NCBI GenBank assembly: GCA_017431395.1 | Contig: JAFRLD010000244.1 | Span: 1-5,268 of the forward strand | From: Bacillota bacterium | GTDB taxonomy: Bacteria; Bacillota; Clostridia; Peptostreptococcales; Anaerovoracaceae | Direction of reading: 5' to 3' | DNA: 5,268 nt | Shown: positions 1 to 5,233 of the stretch, in pieces | How positions within the stretch are numbered: position 1 is the first letter of the stretch | Layout: every line of letters starts with the position of its first letter | Made by a program: the position numbers and the translations under genes | Notes under the pieces: model-generated | The model's input: the letters and a program-made list of their open reading frames with translations, nothing else | Told to the model about the DNA's origin: nothing | Database searches by the model: none

Positions 1-297
1 CGTATCATACCAGATGACCGAATCCACATGGTCGATGGCTTCAAGCTTATCTTTGAATTTCGCCACATCCTTGACGTCCATCCCTTCGACCATGACCATG
101 GCGAACCCGCCTTTGCCGAATTCGTCGAGCAGGATGTCCTGACCTTTTATCGTGTCGATCGACTTAGGCAGATACGTCAAAACGTCGTAGTTGATCCGGG
201 TCCCCATGAATCCCAGCACTGACGGGATGAGCAGCAAAACAGCGATGATTAAAATGATCTTCCGGCGTCTTACGACCCCTTGTCCGAAACGCAGCAA
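1..297 (-). CDS. MMPL/RND-family transporter, N-terminal fragment (cut by window edge)
   Basis: The first 99 codons of a membrane protein run off the left edge. The reading begins MLRFGQGVVRRRK, then one hydrophobic helix at about residues 13-30 (IILIIAVLLLIPSVLGF). An extracytoplasmic stretch follows with NYDVLTYLP near residues 35-43 and GQDILLDEFG near 51-60. This is the usual start of clostridial MMPL-type exporters of about 700 residues: first transmembrane helix, then the outer porter-like domain. The family exports lipids, drugs or other hydrophobic molecules using the proton gradient; the substrate here is unknown. An in-frame TAG at 304-306 forces the start downstream of it. TTG at 295-297 fits best, because the next in-frame ATG would lose the helix. 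An AAGGA at 299-303 is only 1 base from this TTG, so initiation may be weak or the start imprecise. The TetR gene lies upstream, separated by a terminator. Confidence 0.85.
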   Translation of the reverse strand, partial: MLRFGQGVVRRRKIILIIAVLLLIPSVLGFMGTRINYDVLTYLPKSIDTIKGQDILLDEFGKGGFAMVMVEGMDVKDVAKFKDKLEAIDHVDSVIWYDT

Positions 298-337
298 TTC
301 CTTCTAAATGTCCTTTCATAAAAATCCATGTTCCATA

Positions 338-360
338 ATAAAGCATCCCTTATAAAGCAT
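338..360. repeat. Two direct copies of ATAAAGCAT in the MMPL leader
   Basis: ATAAAGCAT occurs at 338-346 and again at 352-360, a 14-base period, between the putative MMPL promoter and its start codon. The copies may be leader or binding-site repeats, or simply a small AT-rich duplication. No function can be assigned. Confidence 0.35.
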
Positions 361-388
361 CTATAAACAAAAAAAATGGCGTGCACAA
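360..388 (-). promoter_or_regulatory. Candidate promoter of the MMPL gene
   Basis: On the minus strand, TTGTGC (388..383) is followed after 17 bases by TATAGA (365..360). This is a plausible sigma-A pair with a TSS about 55 bases before the TTG start. The -35 lies inside the 17-bp palindrome at 382-398, so a repressor bound there would block the promoter. TATAAG and TATTAT slightly downstream are alternative -10 boxes. The call rests on hexamer matching only. Confidence 0.4.
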
Positions 389-406
389 AATTTGTGCATT
401 CGCCAT
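369..406 (-). terminator. Rho-independent terminator after the TetR gene (possible operator)
   Basis: The arms ATGGCG (376-381) and CGCCAT (401-406) flank a perfect 17-base palindrome TGCACAAAATTTGTGCA (382-398), with a 2-base bulge (399-400) on one side. Read on the minus strand, the hairpin is directly followed by eight T residues (376..369), the classic intrinsic terminator layout. It lies about 58 bases past the TetR stop codon and would end the aminopeptidase-racemase-regulator transcript. The inner palindrome also has the size and symmetry of a TetR-family operator and covers the -35 candidate of the next gene. Confidence 0.75.
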
Positions 407-436
407 GATTTGTACTAAAACGGATCGACCCTTCCA

Positions 437-449
437 GGCCGGACCGGCC
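437..449. repeat. GC-rich palindrome just after the TetR gene
   Basis: GGCCGGACCGGCC is a perfect 13-base palindrome with one central base. It starts 14 bases beyond the TetR stop codon in the direction of transcription and could form a short hairpin. No T-run directly follows it, so it is probably not a terminator itself but may stabilise the mRNA end ahead of the true terminator at 369-406. Confidence 0.4.
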
Positions 450-463
450 GTATCCTCCGGATC

Positions 464-1033
464 CTAACCGATCTTCGTCACCTGCTCCGCGCTCTCCAGC
501 ATCGGGCCAATGGTCCCGCGAAAGATCGTGTTATAAGCCTGGGCCAGATGCTCCGGCGTATCCTTCATCCCGCCCTGGATCCAGGTTATAACATTGTTGA
601 TGGCTGCGCTCATATATATTTCAGAGGCGATCTGGATCGCTTTCTCCGAGCAGACCATCCCCCTCGCTTCCCGCCCTACGATCACTTTCGCATGGCGCAT
701 CATGACCTCGTTGATGAAGCGGACCACGAGCTCATCGCTGATGGACTCGTAGATATGGCGGATCATCTGCTGGTTCTCATAGAGATAGTTCAGGGTCTCT
801 TCAAGACCACCTTCCCAGTCCCCATCGTCCTGGTATCTCCGCATGATCTCACTGGTCTTTTCCTCGAAGATCCAGCGGAGCAGTTCGTACACATCGTGGA
901 AGTGGTAATAAAAAGTATTCCGGGTCAGTCCGCAGTGATCGGTGATGTCCTTTATCGTGATCTTGTCCAGCGGTCTGTCCTGAAGGAGATCCATGATGGC
1001 TTCCGCCATCGCCTGCTGTGATAACTTGCTCAT
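464..1033 (-). CDS. TetR/AcrR-family transcriptional regulator
   Basis: The 189-residue protein has the typical TetR size. Residues about 8-52 form the DNA-binding domain; the segment ITIKDITDHCGLTRNTFYYH (25-44), continuing into FHDVYELL, is the canonical helix-turn-helix signature. The all-helical C-terminal half (about 75-178) resembles the TetR_C_8 group found in many clostridial regulators, often annotated as DhaS-like. Such proteins are dimeric repressors released by a small ligand; the ligand here is unknown. The ATG overlaps the stop of the racemase gene by four bases (ATGA at 1030-1033), with GGAG 7 bases upstream, so the two are probably translationally coupled. An MMPL exporter gene lies downstream, a frequent TetR partner, and a palindrome suited to TetR binding sits at its promoter (382-398). 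Control of the exporter, of its own operon, or both is inferred from context only. Confidence 0.9.
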   Translation of the reverse strand: MSKLSQQAMAEAIMDLLQDRPLDKITIKDITDHCGLTRNTFYYHFHDVYELLRWIFEEKTSEIMRRYQDDGDWEGGLEETLNYLYENQQMIRHIYESISDELVVRFINEVMMRHAKVIVGREARGMVCSEKAIQIASEIYMSAAINNVITWIQGGMKDTPEHLAQAYNTIFRGTIGPMLESAEQVTKIG

Positions 1034-1920
1034 GATACTGCTCCATCTTCTAATTCCAGGTGTTTGACCTCAGACATGCCGACGCCGCCGTAGAGCTGCA
1101 TGCCGTGGACTTTCCCGTCCTTGCCCGTGACATCGATATGGAGCGTTCCGGCCGGCTGCTTCAGGTGATACATGCAGGCGTCCGAAGATTTAAGATCCCG
1201 GACAGCGAGCGCATAAGCGGCTGCCGTTGAGCCGGAAGCGCAGCTGCCTTCGAAATAGACCGTGTCCACATCGCGCACATAAACGATCGGCGTCATCCGG
1301 CCGGCCTCAGGATCTGCGAACATGACTCCGAACGCCGGAATGTCGCGGTCAGCTTCCTTATATACGTGATCCCTCAGGTGCCCGAACAGGCGATCCAGGA
1401 GTTCCCGGCCAAGGGATTCCAAAGTATCCGCATCGATCGAGCTTATGATGAGGTGCGAGATCCCGTCCATGTGGACGAGCTGCCCGTCCAGCTCGTCACA
1501 GCCGAGTTTCTCCTTGATATCGTCTGGAATGGGGATCTGCACATCTTCGATCTCCGTCGGGACCGGCATCTGGATCCGGACGGTGCCGGAGCTGCGATTC
1601 TTCGCGTCGATCCAGGCATGCAAAGGCTGGTCACACCCGCTCACATCCACGTCGAGTTCCTTGAGGGGCGGATCCTGACGAAGCGCCTCATAAAAGGCGA
1701 AGGAACGTGTGGCGTTGCCACAGAATTCAAGCCCGCACATCTCCATACAGGGAAGCCCCTTGCCTTCGGGCAGGATATATCCCACCTGCTCCGCTTCCGG
1801 GCAGGCATCCAGCAGCACCTGAGCTACCTTCTGGTAGTCGCGGCGGTCGGTCTCTGTGAGGACGAGGATCGTGATGTTTCCCTCCGGGTTCATGATAAGG
1901 TAATCTATCGTGCGAATCAT
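1030..1920 (-). CDS. DapF-fold cofactor-independent amino acid racemase, CntK-like
   Basis: The 296-residue protein has the two-lobed diaminopimelate epimerase fold, with one catalytic cysteine per lobe: Cys67 in EFCGNATRSF and Cys227 in GSCASGSTAA. These enzymes invert an alpha-carbon by two-base thiol chemistry without PLP. The sequence departs from housekeeping DapF and, from memory, matches the staphylococcal histidine racemase CntK in several blocks: NPEGNITILV (11-20), EQVGYI (44-49), EFCGNAT (65-71), VSGC (93-96), a PIVYV segment before the second cysteine, and KQPAGTL (254-260). CntK makes D-histidine for the metallophore staphylopine, but no opine synthase or nicotianamine synthase-like gene is in view, so the substrate is open; a D-amino acid product is the safest inference. 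A GAAGG lies 10 bases before the ATG. The gene is 65 bases downstream of the M29 aminopeptidase and overlaps the TetR gene by 4 bases, suggesting one operon. Confidence 0.8.
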   Translation of the reverse strand: MIRTIDYLIMNPEGNITILVLTETDRRDYQKVAQVLLDACPEAEQVGYILPEGKGLPCMEMCGLEFCGNATRSFAFYEALRQDPPLKELDVDVSGCDQPLHAWIDAKNRSSGTVRIQMPVPTEIEDVQIPIPDDIKEKLGCDELDGQLVHMDGISHLIISSIDADTLESLGRELLDRLFGHLRDHVYKEADRDIPAFGVMFADPEAGRMTPIVYVRDVDTVYFEGSCASGSTAAAYALAVRDLKSSDACMYHLKQPAGTLHIDVTGKDGKVHGMQLYGGVGMSEVKHLELEDGAVS

Positions 1921-1942
1921 ATCGGTCTTACCTTCTTTCGTT

Positions 1943-1984
1943 CTTACGGCCTTGTCATTTTACGGACTTACGGCCCTGCGGCCG
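1943..1984. repeat. CTTACGGCC repeats and GC hairpin between aminopeptidase and racemase
   Basis: CTTACGGCC occurs at 1943-1951 and 1967-1975 (24-base period), with a partial copy TTACGGA at 1960-1966. CGGCC (1971-1975) and GGCCG (1980-1984) can also pair around a 4-base loop just after the aminopeptidase stop codon. No T-run follows on the minus strand, so this is not an obvious terminator. It may moderate expression between the two genes or bind a protein. Confidence 0.4.
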
Positions 1985-1985
1985 C

Positions 1986-3095
1986 TTATTTCAAGGCTTC
2001 CGGGTTCAGCTGCTGCAAGTCTTCGGGCAGGAAGATGCCGTCTTTGCGGATCAGGACATCGTCGAACCAGATCTCTCCGCCGCCGAAGTCCAGCCTTTGG
2101 ATCATCACGAGATCCCAGTGGATCGCCGACTGATTGCCGTTTGGCGCGTCTTCATAGCACATCCCCGGCGTCAGATGGAAGCTGCCGCAGATCTTCTCGT
2201 CGAACAGCGTATCCTTCATCGGCTGCAGGATATACGGGTTCACGCCCAGGGCGAATTCGCCGAAATACCGGGCTCCTTCGTCGGTGTCGAGCAGCTGGTT
2301 GATGCGTTCGGTGTCGTTGGCCGTGGCGTTTATGATCTTGCCGTCTTTGATGTCAAAAACGATATTCTCATAGGTGAAGCCCTGTTCCTCCGATGGTGTG
2401 TTGTAGGAGATCCGGCCATTCATGGACTCGCGGACCGGGGCTGTGTAGACCTCTCCATCCGGGATGTTGCGAAGCCCGTCGCATTTGATGGCACCGACGC
2501 CCTTGATGGAAAACTCCAGATCGGTCCCGGGACCTTTGATCCGCACACGGTCGGTCCGGTTCATCAGGTCCACGAGAGGATCCATCGCCCGGCTCATCTT
2601 GTTATAGTCGAGCGTGCAGACATCGAAATAGAAGTCTTCGAAGGCTTCCTGGCTCGTGCCCGCGAGCTGCGCCATAGATGCGTTCGGATAGCGAAGAACG
2701 ACCCATTTGGTCTCGTTGACCCTGTAGTCCAGCGTGGGCTGTGTCATCCTATAATATAGGTTGAGTTTTTCGGACGGCACATCAGAAAGCTCCGAAGTGT
2801 TTTCTCCCGCGCGGATAGCGATGTAGGCCTGCATGCCTTTCATCTGGGCGAGGGAGCATTCGTCCGCGAACTTAAGTTGTTCCTCCGTGCAGCCAAGCAG
2901 GACTTCACGCGTGATCGCGGAGTCCCGGATCTCGGTGTACGGCAGCCCTCCGGCTTTGTAGACGTCCTTGATCAGCTGCCGTGCAAGGTTTCGGCAGCAT
3001 TCCCCTTCATAAGTGATCAGCACCCGGTCGCCGGGCTGGACATCACATGAGTAGGTCACGAGCAGATCAGACAGTTTCTCGATTCTCGGGTCCAT
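1986..3095 (-). CDS. M29-family metallo-aminopeptidase (AmpS/PepS/aminopeptidase T type)
   Basis: The 369-residue cytoplasmic enzyme belongs to the M29 thermophilic aminopeptidase family. It removes N-terminal residues from peptides using a two-metal centre. The expected metal and catalytic residues appear in order: Glu215 in DGEVYTAP, Glu280 in RYFGEFALG, His307 in GSFHLTPG, Tyr314 in MCYED, and His326 and Asp328 in SAIHWDLV. The Tyr-to-His spacing is 12 residues, shorter than the roughly 24 I recall for aminopeptidase T, and total length is below the usual ~410, consistent with a compact clostridial subgroup. The N-terminal half (1-200) is the family's substrate-access domain. No signal peptide is visible. 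The start is well supported: AAGGAGA (3102-3108 on the complement) ends about 6 bases before the ATG. A promoter lies just upstream at about 3137-3145. The gene probably leads the operon with racemase and TetR; peptide breakdown supplying free amino acids to the racemase is conjecture. Confidence 0.9.
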   Translation of the reverse strand: MDPRIEKLSDLLVTYSCDVQPGDRVLITYEGECCRNLARQLIKDVYKAGGLPYTEIRDSAITREVLLGCTEEQLKFADECSLAQMKGMQAYIAIRAGENTSELSDVPSEKLNLYYRMTQPTLDYRVNETKWVVLRYPNASMAQLAGTSQEAFEDFYFDVCTLDYNKMSRAMDPLVDLMNRTDRVRIKGPGTDLEFSIKGVGAIKCDGLRNIPDGEVYTAPVRESMNGRISYNTPSEEQGFTYENIVFDIKDGKIINATANDTERINQLLDTDEGARYFGEFALGVNPYILQPMKDTLFDEKICGSFHLTPGMCYEDAPNGNQSAIHWDLVMIQRLDFGGGEIWFDDVLIRKDGIFLPEDLQQLNPEALK

Positions 3096-3110
3096 GGCTA
3101 GTCTCCTTAC

Positions 3111-3131
3111 TAATTTATATATATATAATTA
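3111..3131. repeat. AT-rich near-palindrome in the aminopeptidase leader
   Basis: Arms TAATT (3111-3115) and AATTA (3127-3131) flank alternating AT. It lies between the extended -10 and the ribosome binding site, at the start of the predicted transcript, and could form a weak hairpin that leaves the Shine-Dalgarno free. Functional meaning is uncertain. Confidence 0.3.
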
Positions 3132-3136
3132 CCCCT

Positions 3137-3145
3137 ATTATATCA
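3137..3145 (-). promoter_or_regulatory. Extended -10 promoter of the aminopeptidase operon
   Basis: On the minus strand TGATATAAT (3145..3137) is a full TGn-TATAAT extended -10 element. No good -35 hexamer stands 17 bases upstream (GATATC is the sequence there), which is tolerated by extended -10 promoters. The predicted leader is about 35 bases. The element lies within the second copy of a 21-bp tandem duplication. Confidence 0.55.
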
Positions 3146-3182
3146 GATTATTACGGCAGGATATCAGTTTATTCCGGCAGGT
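3141..3182. repeat. 21-bp tandem duplication spanning the glucosaminidase stop codon
   Basis: Positions 3142-3160 (ATCAGATTATTACGGCAGG) and 3163-3181 (ATCAGTTTATTCCGGCAGG) differ at two bases and lie exactly 21 bases apart. In gene orientation the first copy encodes the end of the glucosaminidase (Leu-Pro-Glu, stop). The second copy lies past the stop, reads Leu-Pro-stop-stop in the same frame, and carries the TGATAT that becomes the extended -10 of the next operon. Confidence 0.85.
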
Positions 3183-4686
3183 TGCAGGCCTTCTTAGGCA
3201 TATGGCTATAGACCGGGATCTCGAAAACGACCGGCAGATCGCCGAAATCTTCGTATGCCTGCTTGACCAGCAGTCCTTCCTCTGCAGCTCCTGCTACGTT
3301 CGTCATGTATTCGTGGGAACCGATGGAGTCGGCACCATTCATAACGTTGAATTTCTTCGTGTAATATGTGTTCTGGTTCGCGGAAATGTAGTTGTTATAG
3401 TAGAACTCCGCTCCTCCGAGGATCGCCTTGAACGGGGAATCCCATGGACGTTCGTAGGAGGTATTTCCTTCGCCTTCGCCCTTAGCGTACCAGAGTCCGC
3501 GCTCTACAGAGCTCATGCTGTCTGTGGTCCAGGCGCCGATGTTGAAGAAGTTGTAATATCCTTTGTATCCTTCCTTCTTACCGGAGCTCAGGGAGCTTCC
3601 GTCCCATCCCTGTTCCATGATGATCATAGCGGCCAGCACGTTCGGGTTGACTCCGGCCTGCGCGCCGGCATCCACGATGCAGGATGCGAAGGAATCATAA
3701 TCCCCGCCCGGATTTCTTTCTTCCATGAAGGAACCTTCGATGATCTCACTTACCGTATCGGTATTCTGAGAATTCTCATCGTAGGTCTGCTGCAGGAACA
3801 GATAGATATTTCTCTCATTCAGGAAGTTTCTCGGGTCCATGTAGTGCGCGATGGTCTTGCGATTCGCCAAATACCAGTAACCATCGTATTTCTTGCTGCT
3901 GCTTTCGCGCTGTGCACTCGGTGCATTCGGGCTGATCAGGCTGTGGGTGCCGCTGTCCTCTTTATCCAGTGCGGTATCCCAGTCCACTCCGGTATCGGCC
4001 GGAACGAACTGCCAGGACGGATGTGCGGCATGCAGCTCCTCCAGATAAGGCTGATAGCTTTTCGGGAATCCTTCATAAAAGCCCGGATCCTCAATGTCGC
4101 CACCATACTCTTCATCTTTATATGCGTCTTCGGAGGCCTGCTCCTGGTCTTCGACGTTTTCGACATCGTCTTCATCTATATCTTCTATATCTTCGTCATC
4201 GATGTCTTCGTCTTCATCTTCATATATATACTCATCGTCTTCGATAGATTCGTCCTCGTCCAGATCCTCGTCGAGATCTCCGTCAGAGTCTTCATCTTCA
4301 TCTATATCGGAGTCCTCGCTTGAGACCTCTTTATCGGTATCATTATCCGAATCCATGTCGGAACGTTTTTTACCTTTTAGAGAATCTTTGTCGGAATCCT
4401 CATCGGAGTCTTCATCAGAAATTTCATCGGAATTTTCGTCTAAATTTTCTTCGGAATCCTCGTCAAAATAAATTTCTTCATCGTCCTCAAGGCCTTCCTC
4501 GTCGTAAAAACCGTCAAAATCGGCCTCATTTCCGTCGACATCTTCATATGTTATGTCAACCGATTTTTGGGTTTCTTCAGCATTTGCGAAATTTCCGGTC
4601 AGAAGTGGGAAAAGAATCAACAAACTCAGTGAAATCAACAGGATCAAGAAATAACGGCATGTTCTGGTTCTAGTGATAGTTAACAT
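3169..4686 (-). CDS. Secreted GH73-type N-acetylglucosaminidase (autolysin) with acidic N-terminal tract
   Basis: The protein has 505 residues from the chosen start. It opens with a signal peptide: TRTRTCRY, a hydrophobic core (about 14-28), and a likely cut after ANA near residue 36. Residues about 37-200 are extremely acidic, with 89 Asp/Glu in 164 residues by my count, rich in Ser and broken by one basic patch, KGKKR (104-108). A linker motif follows (FPKSYQPYLEELHAAHPSWQF, about 207-227) that is typical of clostridial glucosaminidases. The catalytic glucosaminidase domain occupies about 330-480, with the probable catalytic Glu358 in IIMEQGWDGS, then YNFFNIGAW and the conserved SHEYMTNV. 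The family cleaves GlcNAc-MurNAc bonds in peptidoglycan during wall turnover. No SH3, LysM, choline-binding or LPXTG anchor is seen, so the acidic tract is the only candidate for wall or ion interaction. Start choice: an ATG at 4705-4707 is possible, but AAGGAG six bases before 4686 favours this one. It has its own strong promoter. Confidence 0.88.
   Translation of the reverse strand: MLTITRTRTCRYFLILLISLSLLILFPLLTGNFANAEETQKSVDITYEDVDGNEADFDGFYDEEGLEDDEEIYFDEDSEENLDENSDEISDEDSDEDSDKDSLKGKKRSDMDSDNDTDKEVSSEDSDIDEDEDSDGDLDEDLDEDESIEDDEYIYEDEDEDIDDEDIEDIDEDDVENVEDQEQASEDAYKDEEYGGDIEDPGFYEGFPKSYQPYLEELHAAHPSWQFVPADTGVDWDTALDKEDSGTHSLISPNAPSAQRESSSKKYDGYWYLANRKTIAHYMDPRNFLNERNIYLFLQQTYDENSQNTDTVSEIIEGSFMEERNPGGDYDSFASCIVDAGAQAGVNPNVLAAMIIMEQGWDGSSLSSGKKEGYKGYYNFFNIGAWTTDSMSSVERGLWYAKGEGEGNTSYERPWDSPFKAILGGAEFYYNNYISANQNTYYTKKFNVMNGADSIGSHEYMTNVAGAAEEGLLVKQAYEDFGDLPVVFEIPVYSHMPKKACNLPE
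4087..4578 (-). repeat. Low-complexity DNA coding the Asp/Glu/Ser tract
   Basis: About 490 bases of degenerate GAT/GAA/GAC/TCA-type codons encode the acidic tract. On the plus strand they read as TCTTCATC-like runs, which gives long Ser-rich open frames that are not genes. Codon variety shows this is not a recent expansion of a single unit, though DSDED-like units recur (about residues 86-102 and 123-147). Confidence 0.8.
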
Positions 4687-4692
4687 AATTTT

Positions 4693-4698
4693 CTCCTT
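4693..4698 (-). promoter_or_regulatory. Ribosome binding site deciding the glucosaminidase start
   Basis: AAGGAG on the minus strand stands six bases before the ATG at 4686..4684. The alternative ATG seven codons upstream (4707..4705) has AAGG only one base away, and its reading would put extra charged residues (VCKEKI) before the signal peptide. The downstream start is preferred. Confidence 0.8.
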
Positions 4699-4753
4699 GC
4701 AAACCATTCCTTAACTTATTTTTGCCCCCTTAAAAGAGCGTAAAAGATGCCGC

Positions 4754-4782
4754 ATTTTACAATAAAACTTATGGCATGTCAA
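4754..4782 (-). promoter_or_regulatory. Sigma-A promoter of the glucosaminidase gene
   Basis: TTGACA (4782..4777), a 17-base spacer and TAAAAT (4759..4754) form a near-consensus vegetative promoter. Transcription should begin near 4747, giving a leader of about 60 bases. An imperfect palindrome, TAAAA...TTTTA (4741-4759), overlaps the -10 and start point. No known riboswitch is recognisable in the short leader. Confidence 0.8.
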
Positions 4783-4791
4783 GCGTTAATT

Positions 4792-4828
4792 TCACCAATT
4801 TTTCACCATTTATGACCGAATTTGACCG
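4792..4828. promoter_or_regulatory. Array of four direct repeats upstream of the -35 box
   Basis: On the plus strand TCACCA occurs at 4792-4797 and 4803-4808, and TGACCG at 4813-4818 and 4823-4828. Starts are spaced 11, 10 and 10 bases and all four fit T(C/G)ACC(A/G). One copy per helical turn on one face of the DNA, ending about 10 bases from the -35, is the arrangement bound by OmpR/PhoB-type response regulators as activators. No regulator gene of this type is in the window. Confidence 0.5.
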
Positions 4829-5120
4829 GTTGTCCAGCTGCCCTATTTCAGTAACCTTTCCCCTACCGGAATATATGAATGTATAAATATTGAATGAATG
4901 TATAGAGATGAATAAACATGCATGCATATTAACATGAGGTTCTATGACATATCTATCTGGGGACGGATAAATTGATTCGAGGGGCTAGACCCGATACGTG
5001 TTAAAACCGTTAAAACGACGTTTCGTGATTTCGTTGTCTTAGAGCATATCCAATCGCGAATCTTCGTTTTTACATCCAAATTTAACCGACTCCAACGGGT
5101 TCGCGCCAAAGCTCGACGAT
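4829..5120. other. Non-coding stretch without recognised gene
   Basis: No credible reading frame is seen on either strand. Small features only: TGAATGTATA twice (4876-4885 and 4895-4904, 19 apart); a 10-base palindrome ATGCATGCAT (4918-4927); a small hairpin TCGaGGG / CCCGA (about 4977-4994); GTTAAAAC twice (5000-5007 and 5009-5016); and the odd palindrome AAACGACGTTT (5013-5023). Base composition changes from AT-rich (4870-4935) to mixed. It may be a long promoter-distal spacer or hold an RNA I do not recognise. Confidence 0.5.
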
Positions 5121-5154
5121 AAAAAAATTGCTCTCTGGGAGTGATCTCAAAGTT

Positions 5155-5178
5155 TTAATGGGCGTTCGCTCCCATTAA
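5155..5178. repeat. 8-bp inverted repeat with 8-base loop
   Basis: TTAATGGG (5155-5162) and CCCATTAA (5171-5178) pair exactly. The loop CGTTCGCT can close one more G-C pair around a UUCG (plus) or CGAA (minus) tetraloop. There is no T-run on either side close enough to call it a terminator alone. Confidence 0.75.
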
Positions 5179-5188
5179 TAAAGATATA

Positions 5189-5233
5189 TCACACCCATGA
5201 ATCTGCAGATCAGGCCATCATCCATGGGTGTGA
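5189..5233. repeat. Perfect 11-bp inverted repeat
   Basis: TCACACCCATG (5189-5199) and CATGGGTGTGA (5223-5233) are exact reverse complements, 23 bases apart. The TGGGTGTG part of the right arm recurs at 5248-5255 and could also pair with the left arm. Confidence 0.85.

Noticed and set aside
164..346. Minus-strand 60-codon frame overlapping the MMPL start
   Set aside because: The protein has no family resemblance, and the overlapping frame gives an unmistakable MMPL N-terminus. It could at most be a leader peptide.
1030..1920. Housekeeping diaminopimelate epimerase (dapF)
   Set aside because: The first cysteine motif is EFCGNATR rather than the usual MCGNGxR type, and other blocks follow CntK; no lysine or DAP pathway neighbours.
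1366..2133. Plus-strand open frame of 255 codons
   Set aside because: It lies opposite the racemase and the end of the aminopeptidase; both minus-strand genes have clear catalytic motifs and good start signals.
3094..4323. Long plus-strand open frame of 409 codons, hydrophobic in places
   Set aside because: It is antisense to the glucosaminidase, has no ribosome binding site or family resemblance, and arises from codon bias of the acidic tract and catalytic domain.
4094..4471. Plus-strand serine-rich open frame
   Set aside because: It is the mirror of GAA/GAT codons of the acidic tract; almost only Ser, no start signal.
4687..4747. Riboswitch in the autolysin leader (c-di-AMP type often precedes wall hydrolases)
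   Set aside because: The leader is only about 60 bases and shows none of the conserved motifs.
4792..4828. CRISPR-like array
   Set aside because: Units are 6 bases with 4-5 base gaps, far too short; a binding-site array is the better explanation.
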